Shown piece after piece: positions 51,200-60,301 of a stretch of DNA of 64,000 bases (position 1 is its first letter; each line of letters begins with the position of its first letter). A model generated the notes under the pieces. It saw nothing but the letters and a program-made list of their open reading frames with translations. It searched no databases and was not told where the DNA came from. Made by a program: the position numbers and the translations under genes. Location of the stretch: contig CAXBCH010000016.1 of the NCBI GenBank assembly GCA_963974125.1, positions 25,699 through 89,698 of the forward strand, read 5' to 3'. The DNA is from Haliea sp963974125 (GTDB lineage: Bacteria > Pseudomonadota > Gammaproteobacteria > Pseudomonadales > Halieaceae).

Positions 51200-52003
51200 T
51201 CAACCGCGCTGCAGGACCAGCTCCAGGACCAGTTTGGAGCCAAAGAAGGCCAGCATGAGCAGGGCAAAGCCGCCCAGGGTAAAGCGCACCGCGGTCTGGC
51301 TGCGCCAACCCATCTGGTACCGCCCCCAGAGCAGGGTGGAGTAGATCACCCAGGCGATCAGGGTCAGTACGGTCTTGTGCACCAGGTGTTGGGCGAAGAT
51401 ATCGTCCAGGAACAGGAAGCCGGACAGGATGGCTACGGTCAACAGGACCACGCCGGCCCAGAGCAGCTCGAACAGCATGGTCTCCATCAATTGCAGCGGC
51501 GGCAGGAAACTGACAATACCGACGGCGTGGTGGTGCTTGAGCTGGCGGTCCTGTACCGCCAGCAGTGCCGCCTGTGCGGCTGCCAGGGTCAGTACCGCGT
51601 ACGCCAGGATAGAGGAAGCAATGTGCAGCAGCAGGCCGTGACCCAGGCTTTCGGGGGTGGTACCGGATTGGGGCGCAAAGGCGGAAACCAGGGTCGCGAT
51701 CGCCGACAGTGGCATCAGGACCACCAGCAGGTTCTGCAGCGGGCGTCGCACCAGCCAGGCGAGGCAGGCGACGTTGATCACCAGGAAGATCAGGGCGGCG
51801 ATTTTGTAGAACCCGAGGTGAACAGCGTGCTCGTCAAAGATGCTGAACCACGCCACCAGGGCGTGACAGAGCAGGGCCACGGCACCCATGCCGATCACGG
51901 CGCCACTGAGCCGCGGTCGCCGCTGCAGGATGTGCGTCAGATGCAGGCCCGCGGCAGCGAAATACAGCAGCGCGGCAACGATGGCTAGCAGGGGCAGCGG
52001 CAT
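51200..52003 (-). CDS. CcsA-like cytochrome c assembly / YpjD inner-membrane protein
   Basis: A 267-residue protein with eight predicted hydrophobic helices. Conserved segments are ESLGHGLLLHIASSILAYAVLTLAAAQA (heme-handling His region), and FAQHLVHKTVLTLIAWVIYSTLLWGRY. This is the CcsA/CcmC-like YpjD protein usually found beside ffh in this synteny. It probably takes part in heme transport or cytochrome c assembly. It is divergent from ffh (98 bp). Confidence 0.9.
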   Translation of the reverse strand: MPLPLLAIVAALLYFAAAGLHLTHILQRRPRLSGAVIGMGAVALLCHALVAWFSIFDEHAVHLGFYKIAALIFLVINVACLAWLVRRPLQNLLVVLMPLSAIATLVSAFAPQSGTTPESLGHGLLLHIASSILAYAVLTLAAAQAALLAVQDRQLKHHHAVGIVSFLPPLQLMETMLFELLWAGVVLLTVAILSGFLFLDDIFAQHLVHKTVLTLIAWVIYSTLLWGRYQMGWRSQTAVRFTLGGFALLMLAFFGSKLVLELVLQRG

Positions 52004-52029
52004 GGTTTGGGGGTTGGACCCGGGTGGCG

Positions 52030-52035
52030 TATACT
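52030..52035 (+). promoter_or_regulatory. -10 element of ffh promoter
   Basis: TATACT (5 of 6 consensus) lies 67 nt before the ffh start, in the 98-bp divergent gap. The -35 region is weak (TTTGGG, 18 nt upstream). Confidence 0.4.
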
Positions 52036-52101
52036 GCGTTCCTTTGTACCGATTTGTCCGGCCGGAATCAATAGCGCCGGCCGCTGCCGAGAGTCATTCC
52101 G

Positions 52102-53481
52102 ATGTTTGAGAGTCTTTCCGATCGCCTGTCGCAGAGTCTGCGCTCCATTACCGGCAAGGCGCGCCTCAGCGAAGACAATATCCAGGACACCCTGCGCGAA
52201 GTGCGCATGGCGCTACTGGAGGCGGACGTGGCATTGCCCGTGGTCAAGGATTTCGTCGAGGCGGTAAAACAGCGTGCCCTGGGTCAGGAGGTCATGAAGA
52301 GCCTGAGTCCGGGCCAGGCCTTCCTGCGGATTGTGCAGGCGGAGCTGGAAGCGGTGATGGGGTCCTCCAATGAGGGTCTCAATCTCGCGGTGCAGCCGCC
52401 GGCCGTCATCCTCATGGCCGGCCTGCAGGGCGCGGGCAAGACCACGTCGGTGGCCAAGCTGGCGCGGCTGTTGAAGGAGCGGGACAAGAAGTCGGTCACC
52501 GTGGTCAGCGCCGATGTCTACCGGCCCGCTGCCATCAAGCAGCTGGAGACGCTCGCCGCCGAGGTCGGGGCGGATTTCTTCCCCAGCGAGCCTGAGCAGA
52601 AGCCGGTGGATATTGTTCGCGCGGCGATGAACCATGCCCGCATCCGCTTCAGCGACGTATTGATCATCGACACCGCCGGCCGCCTGGCTGTCGACGAGGC
52701 GATGATGGCCGAGATCGCGGAGCTGCACCGGATCTGCAAGCCGGCGGAAACCCTGTTTGTGGTCGACGCCATGACCGGCCAGGACGCCGCGACGACAGCC
52801 AAGGCCTTTGGCGAGGCCCTGCCCCTGACCGGGGTTATCCTGACCAAGGTTGATGCAGACAGTCGCGGGGGCGCCGCCCTGTCGGTGCGCACCATTACCG
52901 GCAAGCCGATCAAGTTCCTCGGGGTTGGCGAAAAGACCCAGGCCCTGGATCCGTTCCACCCGGACCGTCTGGCCTCGCGCATCCTCGGCATGGGCGATGT
53001 GCTCTCGCTGATCGAGGAGGCGGAGCAGAAGGTCGACAAGGACAAGGCCGAGCGCCTGGCGCGCAAGGTCAAGAAGGGCGGCCGCTTCGACCTCGAGGAC
53101 TTCCGCGACCAGCTGCAGCAGATGAACAACATGGGTGGAATCACCGGCATGCTGGACAAGCTGCCGGGCATGGGCAACGTGGCGCAGATGGCGCAACAGA
53201 ATATGGACATGAAAATGTTCGCGCGCATGGAGGCGATGATCAACTCGATGACGCCCCGGGAGCGCCGCAACCCCGACCTCATTGTCGGCTCGCGCAAGCG
53301 CCGTATCACCCAGGGCTCGGGTACCCAGGTACAGGACCTCAATCGCCTGCTGAAGCAGCACAAGCAGATGCAGAAGATGATGAAAAAGATGAAGGGCGGG
53401 GGCATGGAGAAGATGATGCGAGGTCTCGGTGGCATGATGCCCCCCGGCGGTGGCTCCGGCGGCGGCTTCCCGTTCCGGTAA
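52102..53481 (+). CDS. ffh: Signal recognition particle GTPase
   Basis: A 459-residue SRP54 protein. The N domain is followed by GTPase motifs AGLQGAGKTTSVAKLA (G1), DVYRPAA, DTAGRL (G3) and TKVDADSRGG (G4), and by the Met-rich M domain (RRITQGSGTQVQDLNRLLKQ and the MQKMMKKMKGGG tail) that binds 4.5S RNA and signal sequences. It targets membrane proteins cotranslationally to FtsY and the Sec translocon. Length and place next to rpsP are standard. Confidence 0.98.
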   Translation: MFESLSDRLSQSLRSITGKARLSEDNIQDTLREVRMALLEADVALPVVKDFVEAVKQRALGQEVMKSLSPGQAFLRIVQAELEAVMGSSNEGLNLAVQPPAVILMAGLQGAGKTTSVAKLARLLKERDKKSVTVVSADVYRPAAIKQLETLAAEVGADFFPSEPEQKPVDIVRAAMNHARIRFSDVLIIDTAGRLAVDEAMMAEIAELHRICKPAETLFVVDAMTGQDAATTAKAFGEALPLTGVILTKVDADSRGGAALSVRTITGKPIKFLGVGEKTQALDPFHPDRLASRILGMGDVLSLIEEAEQKVDKDKAERLARKVKKGGRFDLEDFRDQLQQMNNMGGITGMLDKLPGMGNVAQMAQQNMDMKMFARMEAMINSMTPRERRNPDLIVGSRKRRITQGSGTQVQDLNRLLKQHKQMQKMMKKMKGGGMEKMMRGLGGMMPPGGGSGGGFPFR

Positions 53482-53550
53482 GCCAGCAACCAGCTGAATT
53501 ATCAAGTGGTTTGAGCACTGGCAGCGCTGAAAATTTCCGCCCGCGAGGGC

Positions 53551-53579
53551 TTTCAAAACCCGGTGAAGTTCCGTATGAT
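53551..53579 (+). promoter_or_regulatory. Promoter of rpsP-rimM-trmD-rplS operon
   Basis: TTTCAA (53551-53556) and TATGAT (53574-53579) are 17 nt apart, in the 191-bp gap between ffh and rpsP. Transcription would start near 53586, about 87 nt before rpsP. Confidence 0.65.
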
Positions 53580-53672
53580 ACGCCACCTTTGCGGCCGTAG
53601 TGCCGGGTACTGGCGTGGATATGTCGGAAGTTTGGCCGCAGATCCCGACTCATTTTCAGGAAATAACCGAAT

Positions 53673-53921
53673 ATGGTAACAATTCGTCTTTCTCGTGGTG
53701 GTGCCAAGAAGCGCCCGTTCTATCACCTGACAGTCACTGACAGCCGCAAGTCGCGTGATGGCCGTTTCATCGAGCGCGTGGGCTTCTTCAATCCGGTCGC
53801 CCGCGGCCAGGAAGTGCGTCTGCAAGTGAACGCCGAGCGTGTCGCTTTCTGGCAGGGCCAGGGCGCGCAGCTGTCCGAGCGCGTCGCCAAGCTGGTCAGG
53901 GAAGCTGGCACAGCCGCCTGA
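53673..53921 (+). CDS. rpsP: 30S ribosomal protein S16
   Basis: An 82-residue protein with the conserved N-terminus MVTIRLSRGGAKKRPFYHL, then RKSRDGRFIERVGFFNP. It is a primary assembly protein of the 30S body. It is the first gene of the rpsP-rimM-trmD-rplS operon, with rimM 15 nt downstream. Confidence 0.98.
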   Translation: MVTIRLSRGGAKKRPFYHLTVTDSRKSRDGRFIERVGFFNPVARGQEVRLQVNAERVAFWQGQGAQLSERVAKLVREAGTAA

Positions 53922-53936
53922 GCCGGTACGGGTGGC

Positions 53937-54479
53937 ATGAGTGAAGCTGTTGCCAGCGACCGTCTCGTCATCGGCCGGATAACCGGCTGCTACGGGATCA
54001 AGGGCTGGGTCAAGATTCACTCCTACACCGAGCCGATGGAGAACTTCCTTGACTACGGTGGCTGGATGGTAGAGCGCCGCGGCGGCCTGGAGGCCGTTGA
54101 GTTCGACTCTGGCCGGCGGCAGGGCAAGGGTCTGGTGGCCCATATCCGCGGCATTGACGACCGCAACCTGGCGGAGACTTTCCAGGGGCTTGAGGTCAGT
54201 GTTGCAGGCGATATGCTACCGGCGCTGGAAGAGGGCGATTATTACTGGCACCAGCTGCAGGGCATGCAGGTCTGGTGTGGCACGGAACAAGGTCAGGTGC
54301 TGCTCGGCGAAGTCGACTACCTGCTCGAAACCGGAGCCAATGATGTGCTGGTGATCAAGGCCTGTGAGGGCAGTATCGACCAGCGGGAACGTCTGATTCC
54401 CTGGCTCCCCGGCACCACCGTGAGGCAGGTTGACGAGACGGCAGGACGCATCGAGGTGGATTGGTTCCCGGAGGACTAG
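53937..54479 (+). CDS. rimM: 16S rRNA processing / 30S maturation factor
   Basis: A 180-residue protein with the N-terminal RimM domain (VIGRITGCYGIKGWVKIHSY) and the C-terminal PRC barrel (EEGDYYWHQLQGMQVW). It assists maturation of the 30S head. The trmD ribosome-binding site GGAGG lies within its last codons. Confidence 0.97.
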   Translation: MSEAVASDRLVIGRITGCYGIKGWVKIHSYTEPMENFLDYGGWMVERRGGLEAVEFDSGRRQGKGLVAHIRGIDDRNLAETFQGLEVSVAGDMLPALEEGDYYWHQLQGMQVWCGTEQGQVLLGEVDYLLETGANDVLVIKACEGSIDQRERLIPWLPGTTVRQVDETAGRIEVDWFPED

Positions 54480-54484
54480 GGCAC

Positions 54485-55228
54485 ATGCATATAGCGGTAG
54501 TGACCCTGTTTCCGGAGATGTTCAGCGCTGTCAGCGAGCACGGGATTACCGGCCGCGCGGTGCAGCAGGGAGTGCTGGGCTTCAGCCTCAGCAACCCCCG
54601 CGAGTTTACGCAGGACCGTCATCGTACGGTGGATGATCGCCCCTTCGGTGGCGGCCCCGGCATGGTGATGAAGGTGGCTCCCCTGGAGCGGGCCATTGCG
54701 GCCGCCAGGGAGCAGGCGGGGGCGCGCAGCCGCGTGATCTACCTGTCGCCGCAGGGGCAGCGGTTTGATCACCGCAGGGCGGTGAGCCTGGCGCAGGAGT
54801 CGGCGCTGGTGCTGGTGGCGGGCCGCTACGAAGGTGTGGATGAGCGCCTGATCGAGAGCGAGATCGACGAAGAGCTCTCCATCGGCGACTACGTCCTCAG
54901 CGGCGGCGAGCTGGCGGCGATGGTGGTGATGGATGCGGTTATCCGCCAGTTGCCGGGAGTGTTGGGGCACGAGCTGTCAGCGCAGGAGGACTCCTTCGCC
55001 AACGGCTTGCTGGATTGCCCGCACTACACACGCCCCGAAGAGTACCGGGGCAGGACGGTGCCGGAGGTATTGCTCAGCGGCGATCACGACAAGATCCGCC
55101 GCTGGCGCCTGAAGCAGGCGCTGGGCCGCACGCAGGAGCGGCGCCCGGATCTGCTGCGGGACAGGGCGTTGACGCCCGAGGAACAGGAGTTGCTGGCACT
55201 GTATCGCCAGGAGCGGGATTTGGCTTAA
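54485..55228 (+). CDS. trmD: tRNA (guanine-37-N1)-methyltransferase
   Basis: A 247-residue SPOUT enzyme. Key motifs are MHIAVVTLFPEMF at the start, DDRPFGGGPGMVMK, the trefoil-knot SAM site YVLSGGELA, and LLDCPHYTRPEEYRG. It methylates G37 to prevent frameshifting. The ATG at 54485 follows GGAGG by about 9 nt; an earlier in-frame start at 54461 lies within rimM. Confidence 0.98.
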   Translation: MHIAVVTLFPEMFSAVSEHGITGRAVQQGVLGFSLSNPREFTQDRHRTVDDRPFGGGPGMVMKVAPLERAIAAAREQAGARSRVIYLSPQGQRFDHRRAVSLAQESALVLVAGRYEGVDERLIESEIDEELSIGDYVLSGGELAAMVVMDAVIRQLPGVLGHELSAQEDSFANGLLDCPHYTRPEEYRGRTVPEVLLSGDHDKIRRWRLKQALGRTQERRPDLLRDRALTPEEQELLALYRQERDLA

Positions 55229-55273
55229 TTTGCTAGCTGTGAAGCTAGGCACGGTAAACGACAGGAGCGCACC

Positions 55274-55633
55274 ATGAGCACCAACAAGATTATTTCTCAG
55301 CTAGATGCTGAACAAATGCAAAAGGATCTGCCCGAGTTCAGCCCCGGTGACACCGTGGTCGTTCAGGTCAAGGTCAAGGAAGGCAACCGCGAGCGTCTGC
55401 AGGCCTTCGAAGGCGTCTGTATCGCCAAGCGCAGTCGCGGACTCAACTCTGCGTTTACCGTGCGCAAGATCTCCCACGGTGTTGGCGTCGAGCGTACCTT
55501 CCAGGCCTACAGCCCGCTGGTCGACAGCGTCACGGTCAAGCGTCGCGGCGACGTGCGCCAGGCCAAGCTGTACTACCTGCGCGAGCTGTCTGGCAAGGCG
55601 GCGCGGATCAAGGAAAAGCTCACCGCCCGTTGA
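55274..55633 (+). CDS. rplS: 50S ribosomal protein L19
   Basis: A 119-residue protein with FSPGDTVVVQVKVKEGNRERL then QAFEGVCIAKR, FTVRKISHGVGVERTF and the basic LYYLRELSGKAARIKEKL tail. It sits at the 30S-50S interface. It ends the ribosomal operon and is followed 18 nt later by a strong terminator. The ATG has AGGAG upstream. Confidence 0.98.
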   Translation: MSTNKIISQLDAEQMQKDLPEFSPGDTVVVQVKVKEGNRERLQAFEGVCIAKRSRGLNSAFTVRKISHGVGVERTFQAYSPLVDSVTVKRRGDVRQAKLYYLRELSGKAARIKEKLTAR

Positions 55634-55651
55634 GGCGCGAGATTACCAGCG

Positions 55652-55676
55652 AAAGCGGCCTGCGGGCCGCTTTTTT
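55652..55676 (+). terminator. Rho-independent terminator of ribosomal operon
   Basis: AAAGCGGCC and GGCCGCTTT arms form a 9-bp stem around the loop TGCG, followed by a T-run, 18 nt after rplS. Confidence 0.93.
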
Positions 55677-55717
55677 GTGTTCGAGGTTCCTCGGTTTGGG
55701 TGCCCAGGGTCCACCGC

Positions 55718-55827
55718 CCGGAGCTACCGTGAGGGGCTGGCCGGACACGCCGTGAACCCGTCCATGGGGGCTCTTTGGCGACATCCATGTCGCCAACGGT
55801 CCGGCCAGCCCCTCACGATATCTCCGG
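55718..55827. repeat. Nested palindromic intergenic element (REP-like)
   Basis: The outer arms CCGGAG (55718-55723) and CTCCGG (55822-55827) flank a perfect 19-bp inverted repeat (55728-55746 and 55799-55817), with equal 4-nt spacers between them. Inside lies a second palindrome GGCGACAT-CC-ATGTCGCC (55777-55794). Total length is 110 bp, between the rplS terminator and xerD. The form is that of a dispersed genomic repeat; no other copy was seen in this window. Confidence 0.72.
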
Positions 55828-55899
55828 ACTCAGGCTGGGTGGTACCCAAGCTTTCTTGCCCAATGCTCCCGATGGCCGCTTCCGTGGTAATCTTGCGGG

Positions 55900-56793
55900 A
55901 TGCCCGCTACCCATCCTGATATTGAGCACTATATCGACGCCATGTGGATGGAGCGGGGGCTCAGTGATAATACGCTGAGTGCTTACCGACGGGATCTTAG
56001 CCAGTATCAGGAATGGCTGGCGTTACGGGGTGGCAGCATCCTTGGCGCTGATCGGGTGGATCTGCAGACTTATCTGGGCGCGTGTCTGGTGAAGGGGCAG
56101 TCGCAGCGGTCGACGGCGCGGTTCATGTCCTGCGCGCGCAGTTTTTACCGGTTCCTGCTGCGGGAGGGGCGGCTGCAGGTGGACCCGACCCTGGATGTGG
56201 ACAGTCCGAAGCTGGGGCGGCCGCTGCCGAAGTCGCTGTCGGAGCAGGATGTGGAGCGTTTGCTGGCGGCGCCGGATACCGACGTTGCCCTGGAGTTTCG
56301 CGACCGGGCGATGCTGGAAATGCTCTACGCCTGTGGCCTGCGGGTGTCGGAGCTGACCGGCCTGCAACTGGTGCAGGTGAGCCTGAACCAGGGTGTGGTG
56401 CGGGTGTTCGGCAAGGGCAGCAAGGAGCGGCTGGTGCCGATGGGGGAGGAGGCCCTGAGCTGGCTGCAGCGCTACATGGCCGGGCCGCGGTCGGAATTGC
56501 TCAAGGGCATACCCTGCGATGCGGTGTTTCCCAGCCGCCGGGGGACACAGATGACTCGCCAGACGTTCTGGTATCGTATTAAAATCTACGCCCGTCGTGC
56601 GGAGATCAACAAGCCGCTGTCTCCGCACACGCTGCGCCACGCCTTCGCGACTCATCTGTTGAATCACGGCGCGGATTTGCGGGTAGTACAGATGTTGCTG
56701 GGTCACAGTGACCTGACGACCACGCAGATCTATACCCATGTGGCGAAACAGCGGATGCAGGAGCTGCATGCGAAGCATCACCCCCGTGGCTGA
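55900..56793 (+). CDS. xerD: Tyrosine recombinase XerD
   Basis: A 297-residue tyrosine recombinase with the SAM-like core-binding domain (MWMERGLSDNTLSAYRRDLS) and the catalytic residues R (ACGLRVSELTGL), K (GKGSKERLVPMG), H-x-x-R (SPHTLRHAFATHLL), H (LGHSDLTTTQ) and Tyr (IYTHV). It resolves chromosome dimers at dif with XerC. Position before dsbC and near recJ is the usual xerD context, so it is a core recombinase and not a mobile-element integrase. Confidence 0.96.
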   Translation: MPATHPDIEHYIDAMWMERGLSDNTLSAYRRDLSQYQEWLALRGGSILGADRVDLQTYLGACLVKGQSQRSTARFMSCARSFYRFLLREGRLQVDPTLDVDSPKLGRPLPKSLSEQDVERLLAAPDTDVALEFRDRAMLEMLYACGLRVSELTGLQLVQVSLNQGVVRVFGKGSKERLVPMGEEALSWLQRYMAGPRSELLKGIPCDAVFPSRRGTQMTRQTFWYRIKIYARRAEINKPLSPHTLRHAFATHLLNHGADLRVVQMLLGHSDLTTTQIYTHVAKQRMQELHAKHHPRG

Positions 56794-56878
56794 GGAACTT
56801 GTGTGTTCCCGCGTGCTCCAAACAGGCGCCGCGAACAGAATCCTGTCGGCTCACGCCGCAGTAACCAGAGGATAATCG

Positions 56879-57625
56879 ATGTTAAACCGAGTTTTCATTG
56901 CCACAGCGTTGGTTGCACTCTCAGCCTTCTCCCTGCTGGCACGGGCAGAGGACCCAGTCCCTGCGGAAGTGGCTGACTCCCTGCGTCAGATGCTGGAGAG
57001 CCCCGCCAACGGCCTCAAGGTCGCCAGCATCGAAGCCAGTGAAATTGTCGGTATGTACGCGGTGCAGTTCCAGGATGGTCCGCTGGTCTACGCCAATGCC
57101 AGCGGCCAGTTTTTCATTGTCGGCGATCTCTTTACCGTGGGCCCGGCGGGCTATGTCAATCTGGCGGAGAAGCAACGCGATGGCATGCGCGCCGAGGAAA
57201 TGGCAGCGCTGGATACCAGTGACATGATCATTTTCCCGGCGCAGGGAGAGACCCTGTCCCATATCTCCGTTTTCACCGACATCACCTGTTTCTACTGCCA
57301 GAAGCTGCACCGGGAAGTACCGGAACTGAACAAGCGCGGGGTGGAAGTACGCTATCTGGCCTATCCACGGGCCGGCATCGGGTCCGAGGGCTATCGCAAG
57401 CTGGCTACCGCCTGGTGCGCGGACAATCCGCCGCTGATCCTGACCCGGCTCAAGAACGGCGAGTCGGTTCCGGACAACGTCTGCAAGGACACGCCCATTG
57501 CGGGTCAGTACCAGTTGGGGCAGAGCCTCGGCGTCCGCGGTACACCGGCCATCATCACCGCCAGCGGGCAGCTGATTCCGGGCTACCAGTCGGCTGACGA
57601 ACTCATGGTCACGCTGGGTTTGTAG
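56879..57625 (+). CDS. dsbC: Thiol:disulfide isomerase DsbC
   Basis: A 248-residue periplasmic protein with a signal peptide (MLNRVFIATALVALSAFSLLARA), an N-terminal dimerisation domain and the thioredoxin-fold active site CFYC in FTDITCFYCQKLH. The cis-Pro segment GVRGTPAI is present. It repairs wrong disulfides in exported proteins. The ATG has AGAGGA 6 nt upstream. It follows xerD by 85 nt. Confidence 0.96.
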   Translation: MLNRVFIATALVALSAFSLLARAEDPVPAEVADSLRQMLESPANGLKVASIEASEIVGMYAVQFQDGPLVYANASGQFFIVGDLFTVGPAGYVNLAEKQRDGMRAEEMAALDTSDMIIFPAQGETLSHISVFTDITCFYCQKLHREVPELNKRGVEVRYLAYPRAGIGSEGYRKLATAWCADNPPLILTRLKNGESVPDNVCKDTPIAGQYQLGQSLGVRGTPAIITASGQLIPGYQSADELMVTLGL

Positions 57626-57668
57626 CAGCGCCAGCGGTGCCTTCCGGCAGCCAGAGCCTGCGGATGCG

Positions 57669-57697
57669 TTGACAGTGCCGGGCGTACTCAGTACTGT
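57669..57697 (+). promoter_or_regulatory. Promoter of alaC
   Basis: A perfect TTGACA (57669-57674) is 17 nt from TACTGT (57692-57697). Transcription would begin near 57704, which supports the downstream GTG at 57755 as the translational start. Confidence 0.65.
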
Positions 57698-57754
57698 TTG
57701 CCACCTTTTTTAGATCGCGGCCCGTCATCGGCCGCCCGAGCGAGTTCCCAAGCC

Positions 57755-58942
57755 GTGGAAGACCAGTTTCAGCGCATCCAGCGCCTGCCGCCCTATGTTT
57801 TCAATATTATCGGCGACCTCAAGCAGAAGGCGCGCGCGGCCGGCCAGGATGTTATCGATTTCGGCATGGGCAATCCCGACCAGCCGACACCCAGTCACAT
57901 TGTCGAAAAGCTGATTGAGACCGCCCGCCGCGGCGATACCCATCGCTATTCCCAGTCCAAGGGCATTCCGCGCCTGCGCAAGGCAATCTGCGACTGGTAC
58001 CAGCGGCGCTACAGCGTCACCCTGGACCCGGAAAGCGAAGCCATTGTCACCCTCGGCTCCAAGGAAGGCTTGGCGCACCTGGCGCTGGCGACCACCGGCC
58101 CCGGGGACGCCATCCTGGTGCCCAATCCCGCCTACCCGATCCACCCCTACGGCTTCGTGATCTCCGGTGCCGATATCCGCCACGTACCGATGGGCAACGA
58201 GGAGGAGTTCTTCCAGGAACTGGACAGCGCCATCCGCAACAGCTGGCCACGGCCCAAAATGCTGGTGCTGAGCTTCCCCTCCAACCCGACCGGCCAGGTG
58301 GTCGAGCTGGACTTCTTCGAGCGCGTCATTGCCGTGGCCCGGGAACACCAGATCTGGGTGGTGCAGGATCTCGCCTATGCCGACCTGTGCTACGACGGCT
58401 ATGTGGCGCCCTCCATCCTCCAGGTCGAGGGTGCGCGCGAGGTCGCCGTGGAGTTCTTCAGCATGTCCAAGAGCTACAACATGCCCGGCTGGCGGGTCGG
58501 CTTCTGTTGTGGCAACAAACAGCTGATCGGCGCACTGGGGCGGATGAAGTCCTACCTGGACTACGGTATGTTTACCCCGATCCAGGTGGCCGCCATTGCT
58601 GCCCTGGAGGGCGACCAGACCTGCGTCAGTGAAATCAACGCCATGTACAAATCGCGCCGGGACGTGCTCTGCGGTGGCCTCAATGCCCTCGGTTGGCCGG
58701 TTACCCCGCCGCGGGCCACCATGTTTGTCTGGGCCCGGATTCCCGCGGCCTACCAGGCGCTGGGTTCCATTGAATTCAGCAAGCGGTTGTTGCAGGAAGC
58801 ACAGGTAGCGGTATCCCCCGGCGTCGGTTTCGGCGAGTATGGCGAGGGCTACGTCCGCTTCGGCCTGATCGAGAACGAACACCGGACCCGGCAGGCCCTG
58901 CGCAACATCAAGCGCATGTTCCGCAATGACGGACACGTCTGA
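57755..58942 (+). CDS. alaC: Alanine transaminase-type aminotransferase
   Basis: A 395-residue class I aminotransferase. The start VEDQFQRIQRLPPYVFNIIG matches AlaC/AlaT proteins. The PLP Lys lies in FFSMSKSYNMPGWRVGF, and the phosphate-binding region in VTLGSKEGLAHLA. It makes alanine from pyruvate and glutamate. The GTG at 57755 is chosen for homology and because the promoter start site lies at about 57704; an upstream TTG at 57698 would be too close. It stands between dsbC and hom, which are usually neighbours. Confidence 0.92.
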   Translation: MEDQFQRIQRLPPYVFNIIGDLKQKARAAGQDVIDFGMGNPDQPTPSHIVEKLIETARRGDTHRYSQSKGIPRLRKAICDWYQRRYSVTLDPESEAIVTLGSKEGLAHLALATTGPGDAILVPNPAYPIHPYGFVISGADIRHVPMGNEEEFFQELDSAIRNSWPRPKMLVLSFPSNPTGQVVELDFFERVIAVAREHQIWVVQDLAYADLCYDGYVAPSILQVEGAREVAVEFFSMSKSYNMPGWRVGFCCGNKQLIGALGRMKSYLDYGMFTPIQVAAIAALEGDQTCVSEINAMYKSRRDVLCGGLNALGWPVTPPRATMFVWARIPAAYQALGSIEFSKRLLQEAQVAVSPGVGFGEYGEGYVRFGLIENEHRTRQALRNIKRMFRNDGHV

Positions 58943-58982
58943 ACCCATGACCACCACCGAGACAGAGACAGGGAATAGCCAC

Positions 58983-60290
58983 GTGCAACCGGTAAGAATA
59001 GGTATCTGCGGCCTCGGCACTGTCGGCAGCGGCACTTTCAATCTGCTGCGGGAGAACGCCGAGGCCATCGCGGCGCGGGCCCAGGCCCCGCTGGAAATTG
59101 TCCATGTCGGCATCCGTCGCGACAACCCGGCCTGCGACCTCGATGGTGTGCGGGTGAGCCGGGACGTTTTCGCACTGGTCGCCGACCCGGAAGTGGATGT
59201 GCTGGTCGAACTGATCGGCGGCACCACGGTTGCCAGGGAACTGGTGGCAGCGGCGATCCGCGCCGGCAAGCATGTGGTGACCGCGAACAAGGCGCTGATT
59301 GCCGAGCACGGCAACGAATTGTTTGCGCTGGCGGCGGAATACAACGTGGCGGTGCGCTACGAGGCGGCTGTCGCCGGGGGCATTCCCATCATCAAGGCCC
59401 TGCGCGAGGGGCTGGCCGGCAACCGTATCGAGTGGCTGGCGGGCATCATCAACGGCACCGGCAACTTTATCCTCAGTGAGATGCGCGAGCATCGCCGGGA
59501 ATTCTCCGATGTGCTGGCGGAAGCGCAAGCCCTGGGCTACGCCGAGGCAGACCCGACCTTTGACGTGGAGGGCATCGATGCCGCCCACAAACTGGTGATC
59601 CTGGCGTCCATCGCCTTTGGTATCCCGCTGCAGTTTGATTCGGTCTACACCGAGGGCATCTCACGCCTCACGCCCCAGGATCTCGACTATGCCGAGGAGC
59701 TGGGCTACCGGGTGAAGCACCTGGGGATCGCCAAGCAGGGGGAGAGCGGCGTGGAGCTGCGGGTGCACCCCACCCTGATTCCGAAAGACCGCCTGCTGGC
59801 CAACGTCAACGGGGTCAAGAATGCGGTCCTGGTCGAGGGCAGTGCCGTCGGCCCGACTCTCTATTACGGTGCCGGCGCCGGCGGCAAGCCCACGGCGTCG
59901 GCCGTGGTGGCGGACCTGGTGGACCTGGCGCGGGACTTGAGCGCCGGCCAGGTCAGCCGGGTGCCTTCGCTGTCGTTCTGCAATGAGTCCCTGCGCGACC
60001 TGCCCATCGTACCCATGGCGCAGGTGGAGACGCCCTGGTACCTGCGCATGGAGGCGGAGGACCGTCCCGGCGTCCTGTCGCGGATTGCGAGCATCTTCAG
60101 CGACCAGGGCATCAGCATCGAGGCCCTGATCCAGAAGGCGCCCGCGCCGGGACAGGCGACGGTGCCGCTGATCGTTCTCACCAACCGGGCGGCCCAGGGC
60201 AAGGTGGACGAGGCGGTAACCAAGATTGAGACACTGGACACGATTGCGGGCAAGGTGGTCCGCATTCGGGTTGAAGTTCTGGACGGTTGA
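58983..60290 (+). CDS. hom: Homoserine dehydrogenase
   Basis: A 435-residue enzyme: NAD-binding ICGLGTVGSGT, substrate region ANKALIAEHG, catalytic segment EAAVAGGIPIIKAL, and a C-terminal ACT domain (EDRPGVLSRIASIFSDQGIS) for threonine feedback. The GTG at 58983 has AGGGA upstream and gives the usual N-terminus; ATGs at 58926 and 58947 are alternatives. It reduces aspartate semialdehyde to homoserine. It overlaps the thrC leader region and is cotranscribed with thrC. Confidence 0.96.
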   Translation: MQPVRIGICGLGTVGSGTFNLLRENAEAIAARAQAPLEIVHVGIRRDNPACDLDGVRVSRDVFALVADPEVDVLVELIGGTTVARELVAAAIRAGKHVVTANKALIAEHGNELFALAAEYNVAVRYEAAVAGGIPIIKALREGLAGNRIEWLAGIINGTGNFILSEMREHRREFSDVLAEAQALGYAEADPTFDVEGIDAAHKLVILASIAFGIPLQFDSVYTEGISRLTPQDLDYAEELGYRVKHLGIAKQGESGVELRVHPTLIPKDRLLANVNGVKNAVLVEGSAVGPTLYYGAGAGGKPTASAVVADLVDLARDLSAGQVSRVPSLSFCNESLRDLPIVPMAQVETPWYLRMEAEDRPGVLSRIASIFSDQGISIEALIQKAPAPGQATVPLIVLTNRAAQGKVDEAVTKIETLDTIAGKVVRIRVEVLDG

Positions 60291-60301
60291 CGGGGGCGCG
60301 C

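Noticed and set aside
55900..56793. XerD-type recombinase as a mobile-element integrase
   Set aside because: It lies in the conserved xerD-dsbC context and has normal length and full catalytic set, so it is the housekeeping XerD.
57725..59344. 539-residue minus-strand frame opposite alaC and hom
   Set aside because: The plus strand encodes two clear enzymes in this span; the antisense product has no motif.
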